From contig NZ_JAJNAG010000004.1 of the NCBI RefSeq assembly GCF_021010575.1, positions 1 to 64,000 of the forward strand: DNA of 64,000 nt, given 5' to 3'. Numbering within the stretch: the first letter of the stretch is position 1; each line of letters opens with the position of its first letter. Source of the stretch: Limnobaculum eriocheiris (GTDB lineage Bacteria; Pseudomonadota; Gammaproteobacteria; Enterobacterales; Enterobacteriaceae). A program made the position numbers and the translations under genes. The notes under the pieces were generated by a model, which saw only the letters and a list, made by a program, of their open reading frames with translations, had not been told where the DNA came from and ran no database searches. Shown here piece by piece: positions 1-9,083 of this stretch.

Positions 1-23
1 AAAACTTCTGACATACTTGGTAA

Positions 24-97
24 ACAGGCATAGAGGTGATCTCATTGAATTGATAGCACAATCAGTAGATCACAAAACTCTATGCCTGTCTTTTTTT
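24..97 (+). terminator. Long hairpin followed by a T run
   Basis: Twelve bases at 24-35 pair with 78-89, and seven more at 36-42 pair with 67-73, with four unpaired A at 74-77. A run of eight pyrimidines, mostly T, follows at 90-97. The shape fits a factor-independent terminator for a plus-strand gene lying before the window. The roughly 24-base loop and long stem are larger than usual, so a small repeat element is an alternative. Confidence 0.5.
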
Positions 98-147
98 ACC
101 TGCTCATTACTGGGGATTCCTCAGCGCTACGGCGGGATTTTTTATCT

Positions 148-564
148 TCAGTAATCGACTTTTCCGCGCAGGTTTTTGGTTTCTCCCCGCCGTACTTTAC
201 TCTCCAGCCGTTTACGTTTGGCATTTTTGCTCGGAGCAGTTGCCCTGCGCACTTTTTGAAATCGGGTAGCTTCCTGAATTAATGTGGTTAATCGGGCTAA
301 TGCCGCTTCACGGTTTTGTTCCTGACTGCGATATTCCTGCGCTTTAATAATTACCACACCCTCACTGGTTACCAGGTGGCTGTTCAAGGTCAGTAAACGC
401 TGCTTATAAAACTCAGGCAGGCTGGAGGCGTGAATATCAAACTTTAGATGAATCGCGGTTGAAGTTTTATTCACATGCTGTCCACCGGCACCCTGTGCGC
501 GAATTGCCGTTAAGACAATTTCATCATCAGGGATAGTTACACCAGCCGAAATCACCAAACCCAT
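148..564 (-). CDS. arfB: Peptidyl-tRNA hydrolase ArfB (ribosome rescue)
   Basis: ArfB (YaeJ) releases nascent chains from ribosomes stalled at the end of non-stop mRNAs. The 138-residue product carries the release-factor GGQ motif near residues 27-29 ([13 protein letters not shown]). Its C-terminal tail is rich in Lys and Arg (residues about 105-138), as expected of the tail that enters the empty mRNA channel. Length matches the family (about 140). It starts 3 bases after the yaeQ stop on the same strand, the usual enterobacterial arrangement, so the two are probably co-transcribed. Confidence 0.95.
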   Translation of the reverse strand: MGLVISAGVTIPDDEIVLTAIRAQGAGGQHVNKTSTAIHLKFDIHASSLPEFYKQRLLTLNSHLVTSEGVVIIKAQEYRSQEQNREAALARLTTLIQEATRFQKVRRATAPSKNAKRKRLESKVRRGETKNLRGKVDY

Positions 565-567
565 TAA

Positions 568-1116
568 TTATTCACCCAGCGTTTTCCAGGTCTCAAACGT
601 CAGTTCAACATTATTCTGATTGTCTGACAGCCAGATAGCACCATCCTGAATGGTTGCCTGTAATTGCATATTGCGAGTACACATTGAAGTCAGTTGTTTC
701 AATTGTGTATCGTCCAGAAACCGCACCAGTAAATTACGGTGAGAAGCCAGTTTGCTTTCATTTTGCTGCCACCATACTTTTGCCGCCCGTTCACTGTAAG
801 CATACAGCACAACCTGCTCTGACTGATGACAGGCTTTTCTTAATCGTTTCTCTTCCGGTAACCCCAGCTCAATCCACAGAACAATGCCATTATGGTCGTT
901 ATGTAACCAGATTTCTGGCTCATCGTCTGCACAAAGCCCTTTAGTAAAAGATAAACGTTCATCCGCATGGCATATCCAGGCCAGCAGCCGTAACATCATT
1001 CTTTGCTCGGTTTCCGACGGGTGCTGCGCCAGCGTTAGCACCGTATCTGAATAAACCTGACGATCCATGTCCGCAATATTAACGGTCGCTTTATAAATTG
1101 TTGCTTTTAATGCCAT
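568..1116 (-). CDS. yaeQ: YaeQ family protein
   Basis: The 182-residue product matches the YaeQ family, which has a PD-(D/E)XK nuclease-like fold; its molecular role is not settled. I chose the ATG at 1116 because the protein then begins [10 protein letters not shown], the typical family N-terminus. The frame is open for 38 more codons upstream, but that stretch has no family character. It lies directly upstream of arfB with a 3-base gap and is read divergently from yaeP. Confidence 0.9.
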   Translation of the reverse strand: MALKATIYKATVNIADMDRQVYSDTVLTLAQHPSETEQRMMLRLLAWICHADERLSFTKGLCADDEPEIWLHNDHNGIVLWIELGLPEEKRLRKACHQSEQVVLYAYSERAAKVWWQQNESKLASHRNLLVRFLDDTQLKQLTSMCTRNMQLQATIQDGAIWLSDNQNNVELTFETWKTLGE

Positions 1117-1458
1117 GAAGAAATGCCAGTGTAAATAGTTTGAATGGCGGCTAGTGTAACCAATTCGCTGAAGGAACACATCGTTAATCCAATCGAAGGA
1201 AGGCATCAGCCTCCTGATGACCACTAACAATTCTGTTTTCCCTATAACATCACCATGTTAACCAAATAGCAGTATCATCTCTTTTGTCAGTGAATCTTGA
1301 CAAATTTATTCACTAAACCATCCCCAAGTAGCTGATATAAAGAATCACAACTATGCTATAGTCAGCACTGAAATTAATGATGAGCAAGCTCTGATATTGA
1401 TTTAGCGTTGCAAGATAACGCCCGTAACACAAAGATTAGCTGCAAAGGAGGATGTATT
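1117..1458. other. Divergent yaeQ / yaeP intergenic region
   Basis: About 340 bases without a gene separate the divergent yaeQ and yaeP starts. It must hold both promoters. A TTGACA-like hexamer near 1299 and a TATAGT-like hexamer near 1357 are visible but not spaced as one promoter, so I do not assign either. I see no RNA gene or repeat. Confidence 0.5.
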
Positions 1459-1659
1459 ATGCAGAAGTACAGCGAACCTGTTCGTCGTAAATATGCGCAA
1501 ATAGCCAGCGGCGATCTTGGATATGTATCTGATGCGTTAGGATGCGTATTAAAAACATTAGACGATATAGCAGCTGATGAAACGCTATCGTCTGCCGTTA
1601 GGGAACAAGCGGCCTATGCTGCCGCTAATTTACTGGTGAGTGATTATGGTGATGACTAA
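1459..1659 (+). CDS. yaeP: YaeP family small protein
   Basis: A 66-residue protein of unknown function matching the enterobacterial YaeP family (core [15 protein letters not shown]-terminal [13 protein letters not shown]). The ATG at 1459 is preceded by a strong AAGGAGG box at about 1445-1451 with a 7-base spacer, so I prefer it to the longer frame beginning at 1408. Its last codons overlap the start of rof, indicating translational coupling. The yaeP-rof pair is conserved next to tilS and yaeQ in enterobacteria. Confidence 0.9.
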   Translation: MQKYSEPVRRKYAQIASGDLGYVSDALGCVLKTLDDIAADETLSSAVREQAAYAAANLLVSDYGDD

Positions 1660-1912
1660 AAAAGAGTACCAACCCATAAACTGTGATGACTATGATAATT
1701 TAGAGCTCGCCTGTCAGCACCATTTAGTCCTCGAGATTAAGTTAGAAGATGGTGAGAAATTGGAGGCGAAAGCCTGCGATTTGCTCTTGCGCAAAAAGGT
1801 CGAGTATCTGATTGTTGAAGTCGATGGTCAGCAAAGAGAGCTGAGACTCGATTGCATTGTTTATTTTAGCCATCCAACAATTGGTAAAATAGAGATCAGT
1901 CTTGCTGACTGA
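1646..1912 (+). CDS. rof: Rho-binding antiterminator Rof
   Basis: Rof (YaeO) binds the transcription terminator Rho and inhibits its RNA loading. The core [19 protein letters not shown] at the N-terminus is the family signature, and a Sm-like fold is known for it. The product is about 88 residues from ATG 1646 (ATG 1652 is also possible). The 1646 start sits about 6 bases after a GGTGAG box and overlaps the end of yaeP, so the two genes are translationally coupled. Confidence 0.93.
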   Translation: MVMTKKEYQPINCDDYDNLELACQHHLVLEIKLEDGEKLEAKACDLLLRKKVEYLIVEVDGQQRELRLDCIVYFSHPTIGKIEISLAD

Positions 1913-1922
1913 TATATTTAAT

Positions 1923-1953
1923 ACGGGCAGCGTTATCACTGCCCGTTTAATTT
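1923..1953. terminator. Bidirectional terminator between rof and the cytochrome gene
   Basis: ACGGGCAG at 1923-1930 pairs perfectly with CTGCCCGT at 1939-1946 across an 8-base loop, followed by TTAATTT. It lies between convergent genes and can serve both. Confidence 0.75.
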
Positions 1954-1968
1954 CTGCCTGAATATCGA

Positions 1969-2286
1969 CTACTTCTCACCTAAGCTGGCGTAGTAAGCTG
2001 CCAAATCGGCAATATCCTGATCGGAAAGGCTACGCACATATCCAACCATGACTACCGCCATACCGCCTGTTCTCTCCCCTTTCTTATAGGCATGCATTGA
2101 ATTATCCAGATAGACCTCATTCTGCCCTGCGAGATGTGGGTAGGTTGGAATTGAAATCTTACCATCAACACCATGACAGCTGGCACATCTTGTCGATTTA
2201 GCTTTACCCGCGGCAGCATCGCCAGCAGCCTGTACAGAGAAGCTAAACAGTAATGCGCAGGATAGTAACAATAACGTTTTTTTCAT
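1969..2286 (-). CDS. Periplasmic class I c-type cytochrome
   Basis: A 105-residue secreted cytochrome c, similar to small c553/c4-type electron carriers. Residues 1-20 form a signal peptide (MKKTLLLLSCALLFSFSVQA). The heme-binding CxxCH motif is CASCH at about residues 34-38, and the Met ligand is probably in GGMAVVMVGYV. The C-terminal helix LSDQDIADLAAYYASL is typical. The redox partner is unknown. It is inserted between rof and tilS, which are adjacent in E. coli as I remember it. Confidence 0.88.
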   Translation of the reverse strand: MKKTLLLLSCALLFSFSVQAAGDAAAGKAKSTRCASCHGVDGKISIPTYPHLAGQNEVYLDNSMHAYKKGERTGGMAVVMVGYVRSLSDQDIADLAAYYASLGEK

Positions 2287-2353
2287 TATCTTGACCTCTG
2301 TAAACTACATTGCTTATCAATGAAATAGTGTAGATGAATTTAGCACCAGACTG

Positions 2354-3691
2354 CTAATATGATTTTTTCTGATATCGAATGTTCCAGCCTGCATCGTCTC
2401 CCTGTCGTTGACCTTCAACCGTAACAAAAACGCCTAATGCTGCAATCAGCTTATCGCCATAAAATAGTAGCGGTGTTCTTTGCCGCAGCCAAACGGGGAC
2501 ATCCAACTCCTGCCAAAGCTTTTTCAGACTACGGGAATGGGTACGCCCCACGATATGAATTTTCAGGTTACCTGGCGCAGAAAAACGCACGGTAACCGGT
2601 TCATCTGCCCCTGGGCTACGAACAACCTCACCCGGCTCATCCGGCGTCAATTCACCTAATGAATCAGGGAGTCGTAGTGTCGACTTTCCATCCCACACCA
2701 ATTGAATCTCATCAACCGGCTGCATGATGGGTAACAAATATAAGCGCTGCTGATAGCGGCGAATTTGATAATTCCCTAGCCTTAGCTGCGGTTCTGCATC
2801 CTGCTGGCTCAGGGCTACTTCCCACCACAGTTTTTCCAGTTGATCCTGTGATGGCATCATCATGCCTTGCTGACTCAACCAACGGCGTAGCAGCGCCCGG
2901 CGCTGGCTATCAGATACCGATGACAATCCATCAATATCTATTGCACTATTCACATCAACTAACCGGGATAATGTCGGAGCCAGAAGTTCATCCAATAATC
3001 GCTCTTGCTCCGCGCACAGAGCAGCGCTGCGGGACACCATGCGGGAAAACTGAGGCCAACGCTGCTCCAGAGTGGGCAGGATATTCAAACGTAAAAAGTT
3101 TCGATCGAAGCGAGCGTCCTGATTGCTGTCGTCATCAACCCAACGAAGTTTTTGAATTCTGGCGTAATCCTCAATTTGCTGACGGGACACATTAAGCAAT
3201 GGCCTCACCTGCTGATAATCACCAAACATCATTCTTTCCGGCATGGCCGATAGCCCCGCTGGTCCGCTGCCCCGTTTTAGCGCCAGTAAAAAAGTTTCGC
3301 ACTGATCGTCCCGGTGCTGTGCTGTCACCAGAACATCGCTATCAGATAACAGATAGCTCAGCGCCTGATAGCGCGCTTCTCTGGCCGCTGCTTCAATGCC
3401 CGTCAGGGACGGCTCTACGTTAACATAAGCAATCTGTAATGGAATGTTCCATTTTTCGCACTGCAATCGACAATGTTCCGCCCATTCTCCGGCGTGCTTG
3501 CTCAGGCCATGATGTACATATACTGCCCGTAACATTAACGCGGGTCTTAATTTCCCTCTTATTGTCATCAGCGCATGCAATAATACCGACGAGTCAATAC
3601 CGCCGCTGTATGCCACCAGAATGCGGTCATCATTTTTCAGCGTTGCATCGACCTGCTGTATAACGTCATTGCACAGTGCTTCATCAGACAT
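2354..3691 (-). CDS. tilS: tRNA(Ile)-lysidine synthase TilS
   Basis: TilS modifies C34 of the AUA-reading tRNA-Ile with lysine in an ATP-dependent reaction, which changes both its amino acid identity and its codon reading; it is essential. The PP-loop ATP-binding motif SGGIDSS is at about residues 29-35, followed by the N-type ATPase core and the C-terminal TilS substrate-binding domains. At 445 residues it is close to the E. coli enzyme (about 432). It sits beside the yaeR-like gene as in E. coli. Confidence 0.95.
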   Translation of the reverse strand: MSDEALCNDVIQQVDATLKNDDRILVAYSGGIDSSVLLHALMTIRGKLRPALMLRAVYVHHGLSKHAGEWAEHCRLQCEKWNIPLQIAYVNVEPSLTGIEAAAREARYQALSYLLSDSDVLVTAQHRDDQCETFLLALKRGSGPAGLSAMPERMMFGDYQQVRPLLNVSRQQIEDYARIQKLRWVDDDSNQDARFDRNFLRLNILPTLEQRWPQFSRMVSRSAALCAEQERLLDELLAPTLSRLVDVNSAIDIDGLSSVSDSQRRALLRRWLSQQGMMMPSQDQLEKLWWEVALSQQDAEPQLRLGNYQIRRYQQRLYLLPIMQPVDEIQLVWDGKSTLRLPDSLGELTPDEPGEVVRSPGADEPVTVRFSAPGNLKIHIVGRTHSRSLKKLWQELDVPVWLRQRTPLLFYGDKLIAALGVFVTVEGQRQGDDAGWNIRYQKKSY

Positions 3692-3754
3692 ATAGGGCTA
3701 CCTGTAAAAAGAGATACCCTATGTTAATCAAAATACTCTCGTATAACGAGCAAC

Positions 3755-4150
3755 TTACTCACTCTCTTCATAAAGTTCTAACGGTAATCCATCCGGATCG
3801 TTGAAAAAAGTAAAACGTTTTTCTGTATAAGGGTCAACACGAATCGCTTCATACGTCACCCCTGCCGCAGCCAGTTGAGCTACGGCGGCATTCAGATCCT
3901 GTACGCTAAAAGCCAAATGCCTTAAGCCACAAGCTTCCGGCTGTGATGGTCTGGCAGGGGGATGTGGAAAAGAGAATAACTCTATCTGATAGTCGCCATT
4001 AATTGCCAAATCGGCTTTCCACGATTGGCGCTCTGCGCGATAGTGTTCAGCTAACAGCTCAAAACCTAATGTATGACAATAGAAATGTTTGCTACGCTCA
4101 TAATCTGCGCAAATGACCGCTATATGGTGTATTTTTTCAACTTTAAGCAT
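3755..4150 (-). CDS. VOC-fold (glyoxalase-like) protein, YaeR/GloA2 type
   Basis: A 131-residue vicinal-oxygen-chelate protein with two beta-alpha-beta-beta-beta modules. Candidate metal ligands are His in HHIAV (about residue 8), Glu in QIELF, His in LRHLAF and Glu in LELYEE near the C-terminus. It matches E. coli YaeR in length, sequence and position next to tilS. The substrate is not established, and glyoxalase activity is only suggested by the fold. It marks the left edge of the accessory block. Confidence 0.85.
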   Translation of the reverse strand: MLKVEKIHHIAVICADYERSKHFYCHTLGFELLAEHYRAERQSWKADLAINGDYQIELFSFPHPPARPSQPEACGLRHLAFSVQDLNAAVAQLAAAGVTYEAIRVDPYTEKRFTFFNDPDGLPLELYEESE

Positions 4151-4328
4151 AAAAAAACTCCAGATATTAAAATTATAATCAATTAAATCAGTGCATTAGC
4201 AATTATCATACAATAACCATTTTGTGTTATTTTTCTGACTAACTCGATTCAGCTCACTGAATAGTAAAACCATAACCACTAAAATTCGCGGCTAAATCAA
4301 AACGATAGACACAATATAAGGTATAACC

Positions 4329-5873
4329 ATGTCTGAATCTCTTTCCTTTATTTTAGGGGTTATTCCTCTGGTCGCGTTAATTGTAATGATTTTAAAGATA
4401 AAAACCCCTATACATTATGCGGTTATCATTTCTTTAATTATTACTTTAGCCCTTGCCGGTTTTTTCTGGAAAACACCCGTGCAAAGCCTCTCCATGTCGA
4501 CCCTTTATGGTGCATCTAAAGGGTTGTGGCCAATTATCATTGTTATTCTTGGCGCTATTTACAGTTATAACCTGATGCTGAAAACCGGCAGCATGGATGT
4601 GATAAAAAACGTTCTGGCCAGCATCAGTGATGATAAACGCATCCAGATTTTGCTGATTTCCTGGTGTTTTGGTGGCTTTTTGGAAGCTGCCGCAGGCTAT
4701 GGAACTGCGGTCGCCATTCCCATTGGTATCCTTATCGCTTTAGGCTTTAATCCGTTAAAAGCAGCGGTCGCCTCGCTGATAGTGAATACGGTACCTACCG
4801 CCTTTGGTGCCGTTGGTATTCCGGTTTCTATTCTGGCAGAGCAGACCGGATTACCAGTACGAGAGCTTAGTAGCATGATTATTGTACAATTATCATTGTT
4901 CAATATCTTGCTTCCTTTCGTCATTGTCGCCATTACCGGTAATGGTATCAAAGCCATCAAAGGTGTGTTCTTTATTACCCTGATGTGTGGCGTAAGTACC
5001 TTAATTCCTCAATACTTCGTCGCCACCTATCTTGGCGCTGAACTACCGGCTTTTGCGGGTAGTCTGGTCAGTATGTTGGTCACTATTTTCCTGGCAAAAC
5101 GTCATAAAGCAGCACAGGAAACGCAAAACGAACAGTCAGAAACTGAGAAGCCGCACTATTCCCGCGCTGACCTGATGCGCGCCAGTGCTATCTATCTGCT
5201 AACGTTCCTGTTTATTTTGCTGTGCTCTCCGCTGTTCCCGGCCATTAAAAATAGCGCAGGACAAATCTCCAGCGTCATTCCTTATGCATTAAGTGATAGT
5301 CAGGTTCTGAAGCTAAAAGTTGAATGGTTAAGTACCCCTGGTGTACTGATTATTATCGCTACTTTTATTGGCGGGACCATTCAGGGTGCCAGAATGTCAA
5401 CCATGCTATCCGTACTCTGGGGCACGGTAGTACAGCTGAAAAACTCCATTATTGCCATTACGGCTATCGTTGCTATGGCAACGGTTATGGATACCAGCGG
5501 CATGATTAATGATATCGCGAATACGTTGGTTAACGTTACCGGCATCGGCTATATCTTTATCGCTCCAATGATTGGTGCGTTGGGTACTTTTGTTACCGGC
5601 AGCGATACCAACTCTAACGTCCTGTTCGGCAAGCTACAGACCAGCGCAGCCACTCAGTTAGGCATTGACCCAATACTGCTGGCGGCGGCCAATACATCCG
5701 GGGCAACCGGCGGCAAAATGATCTCTCCTCAGAGTATTGCTATCGCCGTTTCGGCAACCCGAATGGATGGACAAAGCAGTGCCATCATGTCAGGAACCCT
5801 TAAGTACTGTGCGATTTATATTATTATTCTTGGTCTGAAAATTGGTGCTATGTACTATTTGTTCTATTCATAA
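4329..5873 (+). CDS. lldP: L-lactate permease, LctP family
   Basis: A polytopic inner-membrane proton-lactate symporter of 514 residues, with hydrophobic segments throughout, starting at about residues 7-24. Family signatures include GGFLEAAAGYGTAVAIP near residue 120 and FVTGSDTNSNVLFG near residue 425. It is followed by lutABC on the same strand, so it probably imports the lactate that the Lut enzymes oxidise. The start is supported by AAGGT eight bases upstream. It lacks the adjacent GntR-type lldR and flavin-dependent lldD of the E. coli lld operon. Confidence 0.93.
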   Translation: MSESLSFILGVIPLVALIVMILKIKTPIHYAVIISLIITLALAGFFWKTPVQSLSMSTLYGASKGLWPIIIVILGAIYSYNLMLKTGSMDVIKNVLASISDDKRIQILLISWCFGGFLEAAAGYGTAVAIPIGILIALGFNPLKAAVASLIVNTVPTAFGAVGIPVSILAEQTGLPVRELSSMIIVQLSLFNILLPFVIVAITGNGIKAIKGVFFITLMCGVSTLIPQYFVATYLGAELPAFAGSLVSMLVTIFLAKRHKAAQETQNEQSETEKPHYSRADLMRASAIYLLTFLFILLCSPLFPAIKNSAGQISSVIPYALSDSQVLKLKVEWLSTPGVLIIIATFIGGTIQGARMSTMLSVLWGTVVQLKNSIIAITAIVAMATVMDTSGMINDIANTLVNVTGIGYIFIAPMIGALGTFVTGSDTNSNVLFGKLQTSAATQLGIDPILLAAANTSGATGGKMISPQSIAIAVSATRMDGQSSAIMSGTLKYCAIYIIILGLKIGAMYYLFYS

Positions 5874-5925
5874 TACAAATCACATACAACACATTTAGGC
5901 AGTGATAAAATTCGTACCCGATTGT

Positions 5926-5952
5926 TACCGGCTTTCGCACAGGGAGCCGGTA
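5926..5952. other. Intercistronic hairpin between lldP and lutA
   Basis: TACCGGCT at 5926-5933 pairs with AGCCGGTA at 5945-5952 over an 11-base loop. No T run follows, so it is more likely an mRNA processing or stability element than a terminator. The 182-base gap suggests lutABC may also have its own promoter. Confidence 0.5.
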
Positions 5953-6055
5953 TATCAGCCCCAAAATGATGCGCTAACGGAATACTCATTATGATAATCG
6001 CTGACAAAGCGGCCGTCAGCCTGATGCATCTCTATATCTTCGGAGTAACTATTAT

Positions 6056-6775
6056 ATGAAAGTAAATTTTTATGTTACCTGCATCGGTGACGCACTGAAG
6101 GCCAATATGGCCCGCGATAGCGTACTGCTGCTGGAACAACTGGGATGTGAAGTGCTTTTTCCTGAACGTCAGGGATGCTGTGGCCAACCGGCGCTTAACA
6201 GCGGCTATGTTAATGATGCCAAACCGGCAATGAAATCGCTGATTGCCGCCTTTGAAGATAATGATTATCCAATCGTGTCCCCTGCTGGCTCCTGTACCTA
6301 TGCTATTAAGAGCTACCCAACCCATCTGGCGGATGAACCTGAATGGGCTGCCAGAGCACAGGCCGTTGCCGATCGTATGCAAGATTTAACCAGCTTTATC
6401 GTCCACCAGCTTGGGGTAGTAAACGTAGGCGCTCGCTTACCGGGAAAAGCCGTTTATCACCCATCGTGCAGCCTGTTTCGCAAACTTGGGGTGAAAGATG
6501 AACCCATTGCCCTGCTAAATAACGTTGAAGGTCTGGAACTGCTGCCAATCGTTAATCAGGAAACCTGCTGCGGCTTTGGCGGTACATTCTCCGTCAAGAT
6601 GTCTGAAATCTCCGGTGAAATGGTGAAAGAGAAAGTTCAGCACATTATGGATGTCGAACCAGACTACCTGATTGGTGCTGACACCAGTTGCCTGATCAAT
6701 ATCAGCGGGCGTCTGACACGTGAAAAGCGTCCGGTAAAAGTGATGCATATCGCTGAAGTGTTAATGAGCCGCTAA
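6056..6775 (+). CDS. lutA: Lactate utilisation protein LutA (Fe-S oxidoreductase)
   Basis: A 239-residue protein of the LutA/YkgE family, with two CCG-domain modules. Each has a cysteine-rich motif (QGCCGQPALNSGY near residue 40, ETCCGFGGTFSVKM near residue 168) that ligates an iron-sulfur cluster. With LutB and LutC it forms an L-lactate dehydrogenase complex that feeds electrons to the respiratory chain. It starts 182 bases after lldP, and lutB follows after 11 bases. Length is normal for the family. Confidence 0.94.
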   Translation: MKVNFYVTCIGDALKANMARDSVLLLEQLGCEVLFPERQGCCGQPALNSGYVNDAKPAMKSLIAAFEDNDYPIVSPAGSCTYAIKSYPTHLADEPEWAARAQAVADRMQDLTSFIVHQLGVVNVGARLPGKAVYHPSCSLFRKLGVKDEPIALLNNVEGLELLPIVNQETCCGFGGTFSVKMSEISGEMVKEKVQHIMDVEPDYLIGADTSCLINISGRLTREKRPVKVMHIAEVLMSR

Positions 6776-6786
6776 GGGGATATCTC

Positions 6787-8208
6787 ATGTCGATGAAAAC
6801 CAGCAACATAGATTTTAAACCGCGTATCAAAGCAGAGATGGAAGACACCATCATGCGTAAAGCGGTGGCTATGGCTCAGGAACGTATCGGAGCCAACCGT
6901 CAAATTATGGTTAATGAATTGGGCCACTGGGAAGAGTGGCGCGATCGCGCAGAGCAAATCCGTAACCACGTGCTTGAAAACCTGGATGCCTATCTGTATC
7001 AGCTGTCAGAAAAAGTGACGCAAAACGGCGGGCATGTCTATTTTGCCAAAACTAAAGAAGAAGCCACCGACTATATTCGCGATGTCGCCCGTCAGAAACA
7101 GGCGAAAAAGGTGGTGAAGTCAAAGTCTATGGTTACCGAAGAGATTGGACTGAACCATGTACTGCAAGCTGAAGGTATTGAAGTCGTTGAAACCGACCTT
7201 GGTGAGTATATTCTTCAGGTAGATAACGATCCGCCATCTCATATTGTAGTTCCGGCAATTCATAAAGACCGCTATCAGATTCAAAAAGTCCTGCATGAAA
7301 AACTGGGATATGACGGCCCCGAAACACCGGAAGCCATGACGCTGTTTATTCGTGAACGCATCCGTAAGGACTTTCTGGAAGCCGATATTGGCATCAGCGG
7401 CTGTAACTTTGCAGTGGCGGAAACCGGCAGTATTTGTCTGGTTACCAATGAAGGTAACCTGCGTATGGCAACGACCCTGCCTAAAACGCATATTGCCGTT
7501 ATGGGAATGGAACGTATCGCCCCAACCTTTGAAGAGGTTGACGTGTTAATTACGCTGCTGTGCCGCAGCGCAGTGGGTACTCGCTTAACCAGCTATAACA
7601 CCTGGCTAACTGGCCCTCGCGAAGCGGGGCATGTTGACGGGCCGGAAGAGTTCCATTTAGTGATTGTTGATAATGGTCGATCAAAAATCCTCGGCTCAGA
7701 ATTTAAAGATGTTCTGCGTTGTATTCGCTGCGGTGCCTGTCTGAATACCTGCCCAGCCTATCGCCAGATTGGCGGTCATGGTTATGGTTCTATTTATCCC
7801 GGCCCCATTGGTGCGGTTATTTCACCTCTGTTAGGAGGCTATGAAGACTTTCACGATCTCCCTTACGCCTGCTCATTGTGTAATGCCTGTAATCAGGTGT
7901 GTCCGGTGAAGATTCCTTTAGCACAACTGATCGTTAAACACCGCCGGGTTATGGCAGAAACCGGCCTGACGCCAAAAGGCGAACGACGTTTCACCCGTCT
8001 GTTTAACTATGCAAACGCCCATCCTGCCCTGTGGAAAGTCGGTATGACTATGGGTGCCAAAATGGCTAACTGGATGATTAAAGACGGTAAAGTACCGCTT
8101 AAAATTGATGTACTCAATGACTGGATGGATGCCCGTGACTTACCTGCGCCAGACGGTGAAGGGTTCCGCAGTTGGTTTAAGCGTCATCAGGCTGAGAGGA
8201 ATAAGTAA
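6787..8208 (+). CDS. lutB: Lactate utilisation iron-sulfur protein LutB
   Basis: A 473-residue protein of the LutB/YkgF family. The N-terminal two-thirds is the LUD domain. Two 4Fe-4S ferredoxin motifs follow, CIRCGACLNTCP near residue 312 and CSLCNACNQVCP near residue 361, and then a C-terminal LutB domain. It is the electron-transfer core of the LutABC L-lactate oxidation complex. The start is preceded by AAGGGGA, and lutC begins two bases after its stop, so the three are translated together. Confidence 0.95.
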   Translation: MSMKTSNIDFKPRIKAEMEDTIMRKAVAMAQERIGANRQIMVNELGHWEEWRDRAEQIRNHVLENLDAYLYQLSEKVTQNGGHVYFAKTKEEATDYIRDVARQKQAKKVVKSKSMVTEEIGLNHVLQAEGIEVVETDLGEYILQVDNDPPSHIVVPAIHKDRYQIQKVLHEKLGYDGPETPEAMTLFIRERIRKDFLEADIGISGCNFAVAETGSICLVTNEGNLRMATTLPKTHIAVMGMERIAPTFEEVDVLITLLCRSAVGTRLTSYNTWLTGPREAGHVDGPEEFHLVIVDNGRSKILGSEFKDVLRCIRCGACLNTCPAYRQIGGHGYGSIYPGPIGAVISPLLGGYEDFHDLPYACSLCNACNQVCPVKIPLAQLIVKHRRVMAETGLTPKGERRFTRLFNYANAHPALWKVGMTMGAKMANWMIKDGKVPLKIDVLNDWMDARDLPAPDGEGFRSWFKRHQAERNK

Positions 8209-8210
8209 TT

Positions 8211-8915
8211 ATGTTAATGAATCAACAAAACCGTACTGCATTTTTGGATGAGATTGCCCGTCAGTTAGGGCGAGAAGTACGTAAAACGCCCTCAGAAAGT
8301 AAGCCACCGGTCAATGACTATCCTCAAACTCGCCTGACGGATAAAATTCAGGATGAGCTTTGCCTGGAGTTTATGGAGTTTGCCAGCACGCAGAAAGTAA
8401 AATGTGTACTGAGTCGTCCTGAAGGGTTAATTGGCGATCTTATGTCTCTGTGCGACGATTACGGCAGTGCTCCGGTAATTATCAGCGGTGACCCGCGTTT
8501 AGCTGACTTAGGTATTACCGCAGCCTTAAAAGAGCAGTTTGATGCATGGGTGTGGGACCCAAACAAAGGGGACGAAAATATTCATATGGCCGAAAAAGCC
8601 AAAGTGGGTATTGCCTACGCAGAGGCTGGTTTGACGGAATCCGGTGGCGTAGTGCTGTTTTCCGCGCCGGAACGAGGCCGTTCCGTTAGCCTGCTGCCAG
8701 AAACGTCCATCTTCGTACTGCGTAAAAGCACCATTTTGCCACGCGTAGCGCAAATGGCTCAACACTTGCATCATATGGCTCAAGCGGGCGAACGTATGCC
8801 ATCCTGTATTAACCTGATTGGCGGCCCAAGCTCCACTGCCGACATTGAGTTAATCAAGGTATTTGGCGTTCACGGTCCAGTTCATGCTGCCTATGTCGTA
8901 CTGGAAGACTGCTAA
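8211..8915 (+). CDS. lutC: Lactate utilisation protein LutC
   Basis: A 234-residue protein with a single LUD domain (LutC/YkgG family), the third component of the L-lactate oxidation complex. Recognisable stretches are AEAGLTESGGVVLFS near residues 138-152 and the C-terminal GVHGPVHAAYVVLED. ATG codons at 8211 and 8217 are both possible, and GAGAGGA upstream favours the first. It is the last gene of the lldP-lutABC set, followed by a hairpin at 8933. Confidence 0.93.
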   Translation: MLMNQQNRTAFLDEIARQLGREVRKTPSESKPPVNDYPQTRLTDKIQDELCLEFMEFASTQKVKCVLSRPEGLIGDLMSLCDDYGSAPVIISGDPRLADLGITAALKEQFDAWVWDPNKGDENIHMAEKAKVGIAYAEAGLTESGGVVLFSAPERGRSVSLLPETSIFVLRKSTILPRVAQMAQHLHHMAQAGERMPSCINLIGGPSSTADIELIKVFGVHGPVHAAYVVLEDC

Positions 8916-8932
8916 TCGGGCAATATCACAGC

Positions 8933-8955
8933 GGCAGGGAGATGGTTTCCCTGCC
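8933..8955 (+). terminator. Hairpin after lutC
   Basis: GGCAGGGA at 8933-8940 pairs with TCCCTGCC at 8948-8955 over a 7-base loop, followed by a pyrimidine-rich stretch without a long T run. It is probably the end of the lactate operon transcript, although the U tract is weak. Confidence 0.55.
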
Positions 8956-9083
8956 CTCTTCCACTAACTATTTCTGTTCTGTTGGCTATACATCCAGCGA
9001 TGGCTGAAACATACTTATCAATCAGGCCTCCATCAAGATTACAGCAAAATGTAAGCATGGCGCTAAATGAAGTTTACCGGGTG

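Noticed and set aside
1408-1458. N-terminal extension of yaeP
   Set aside because: The strong AAGGAGG box places the start at 1459, and the extension has no family match.
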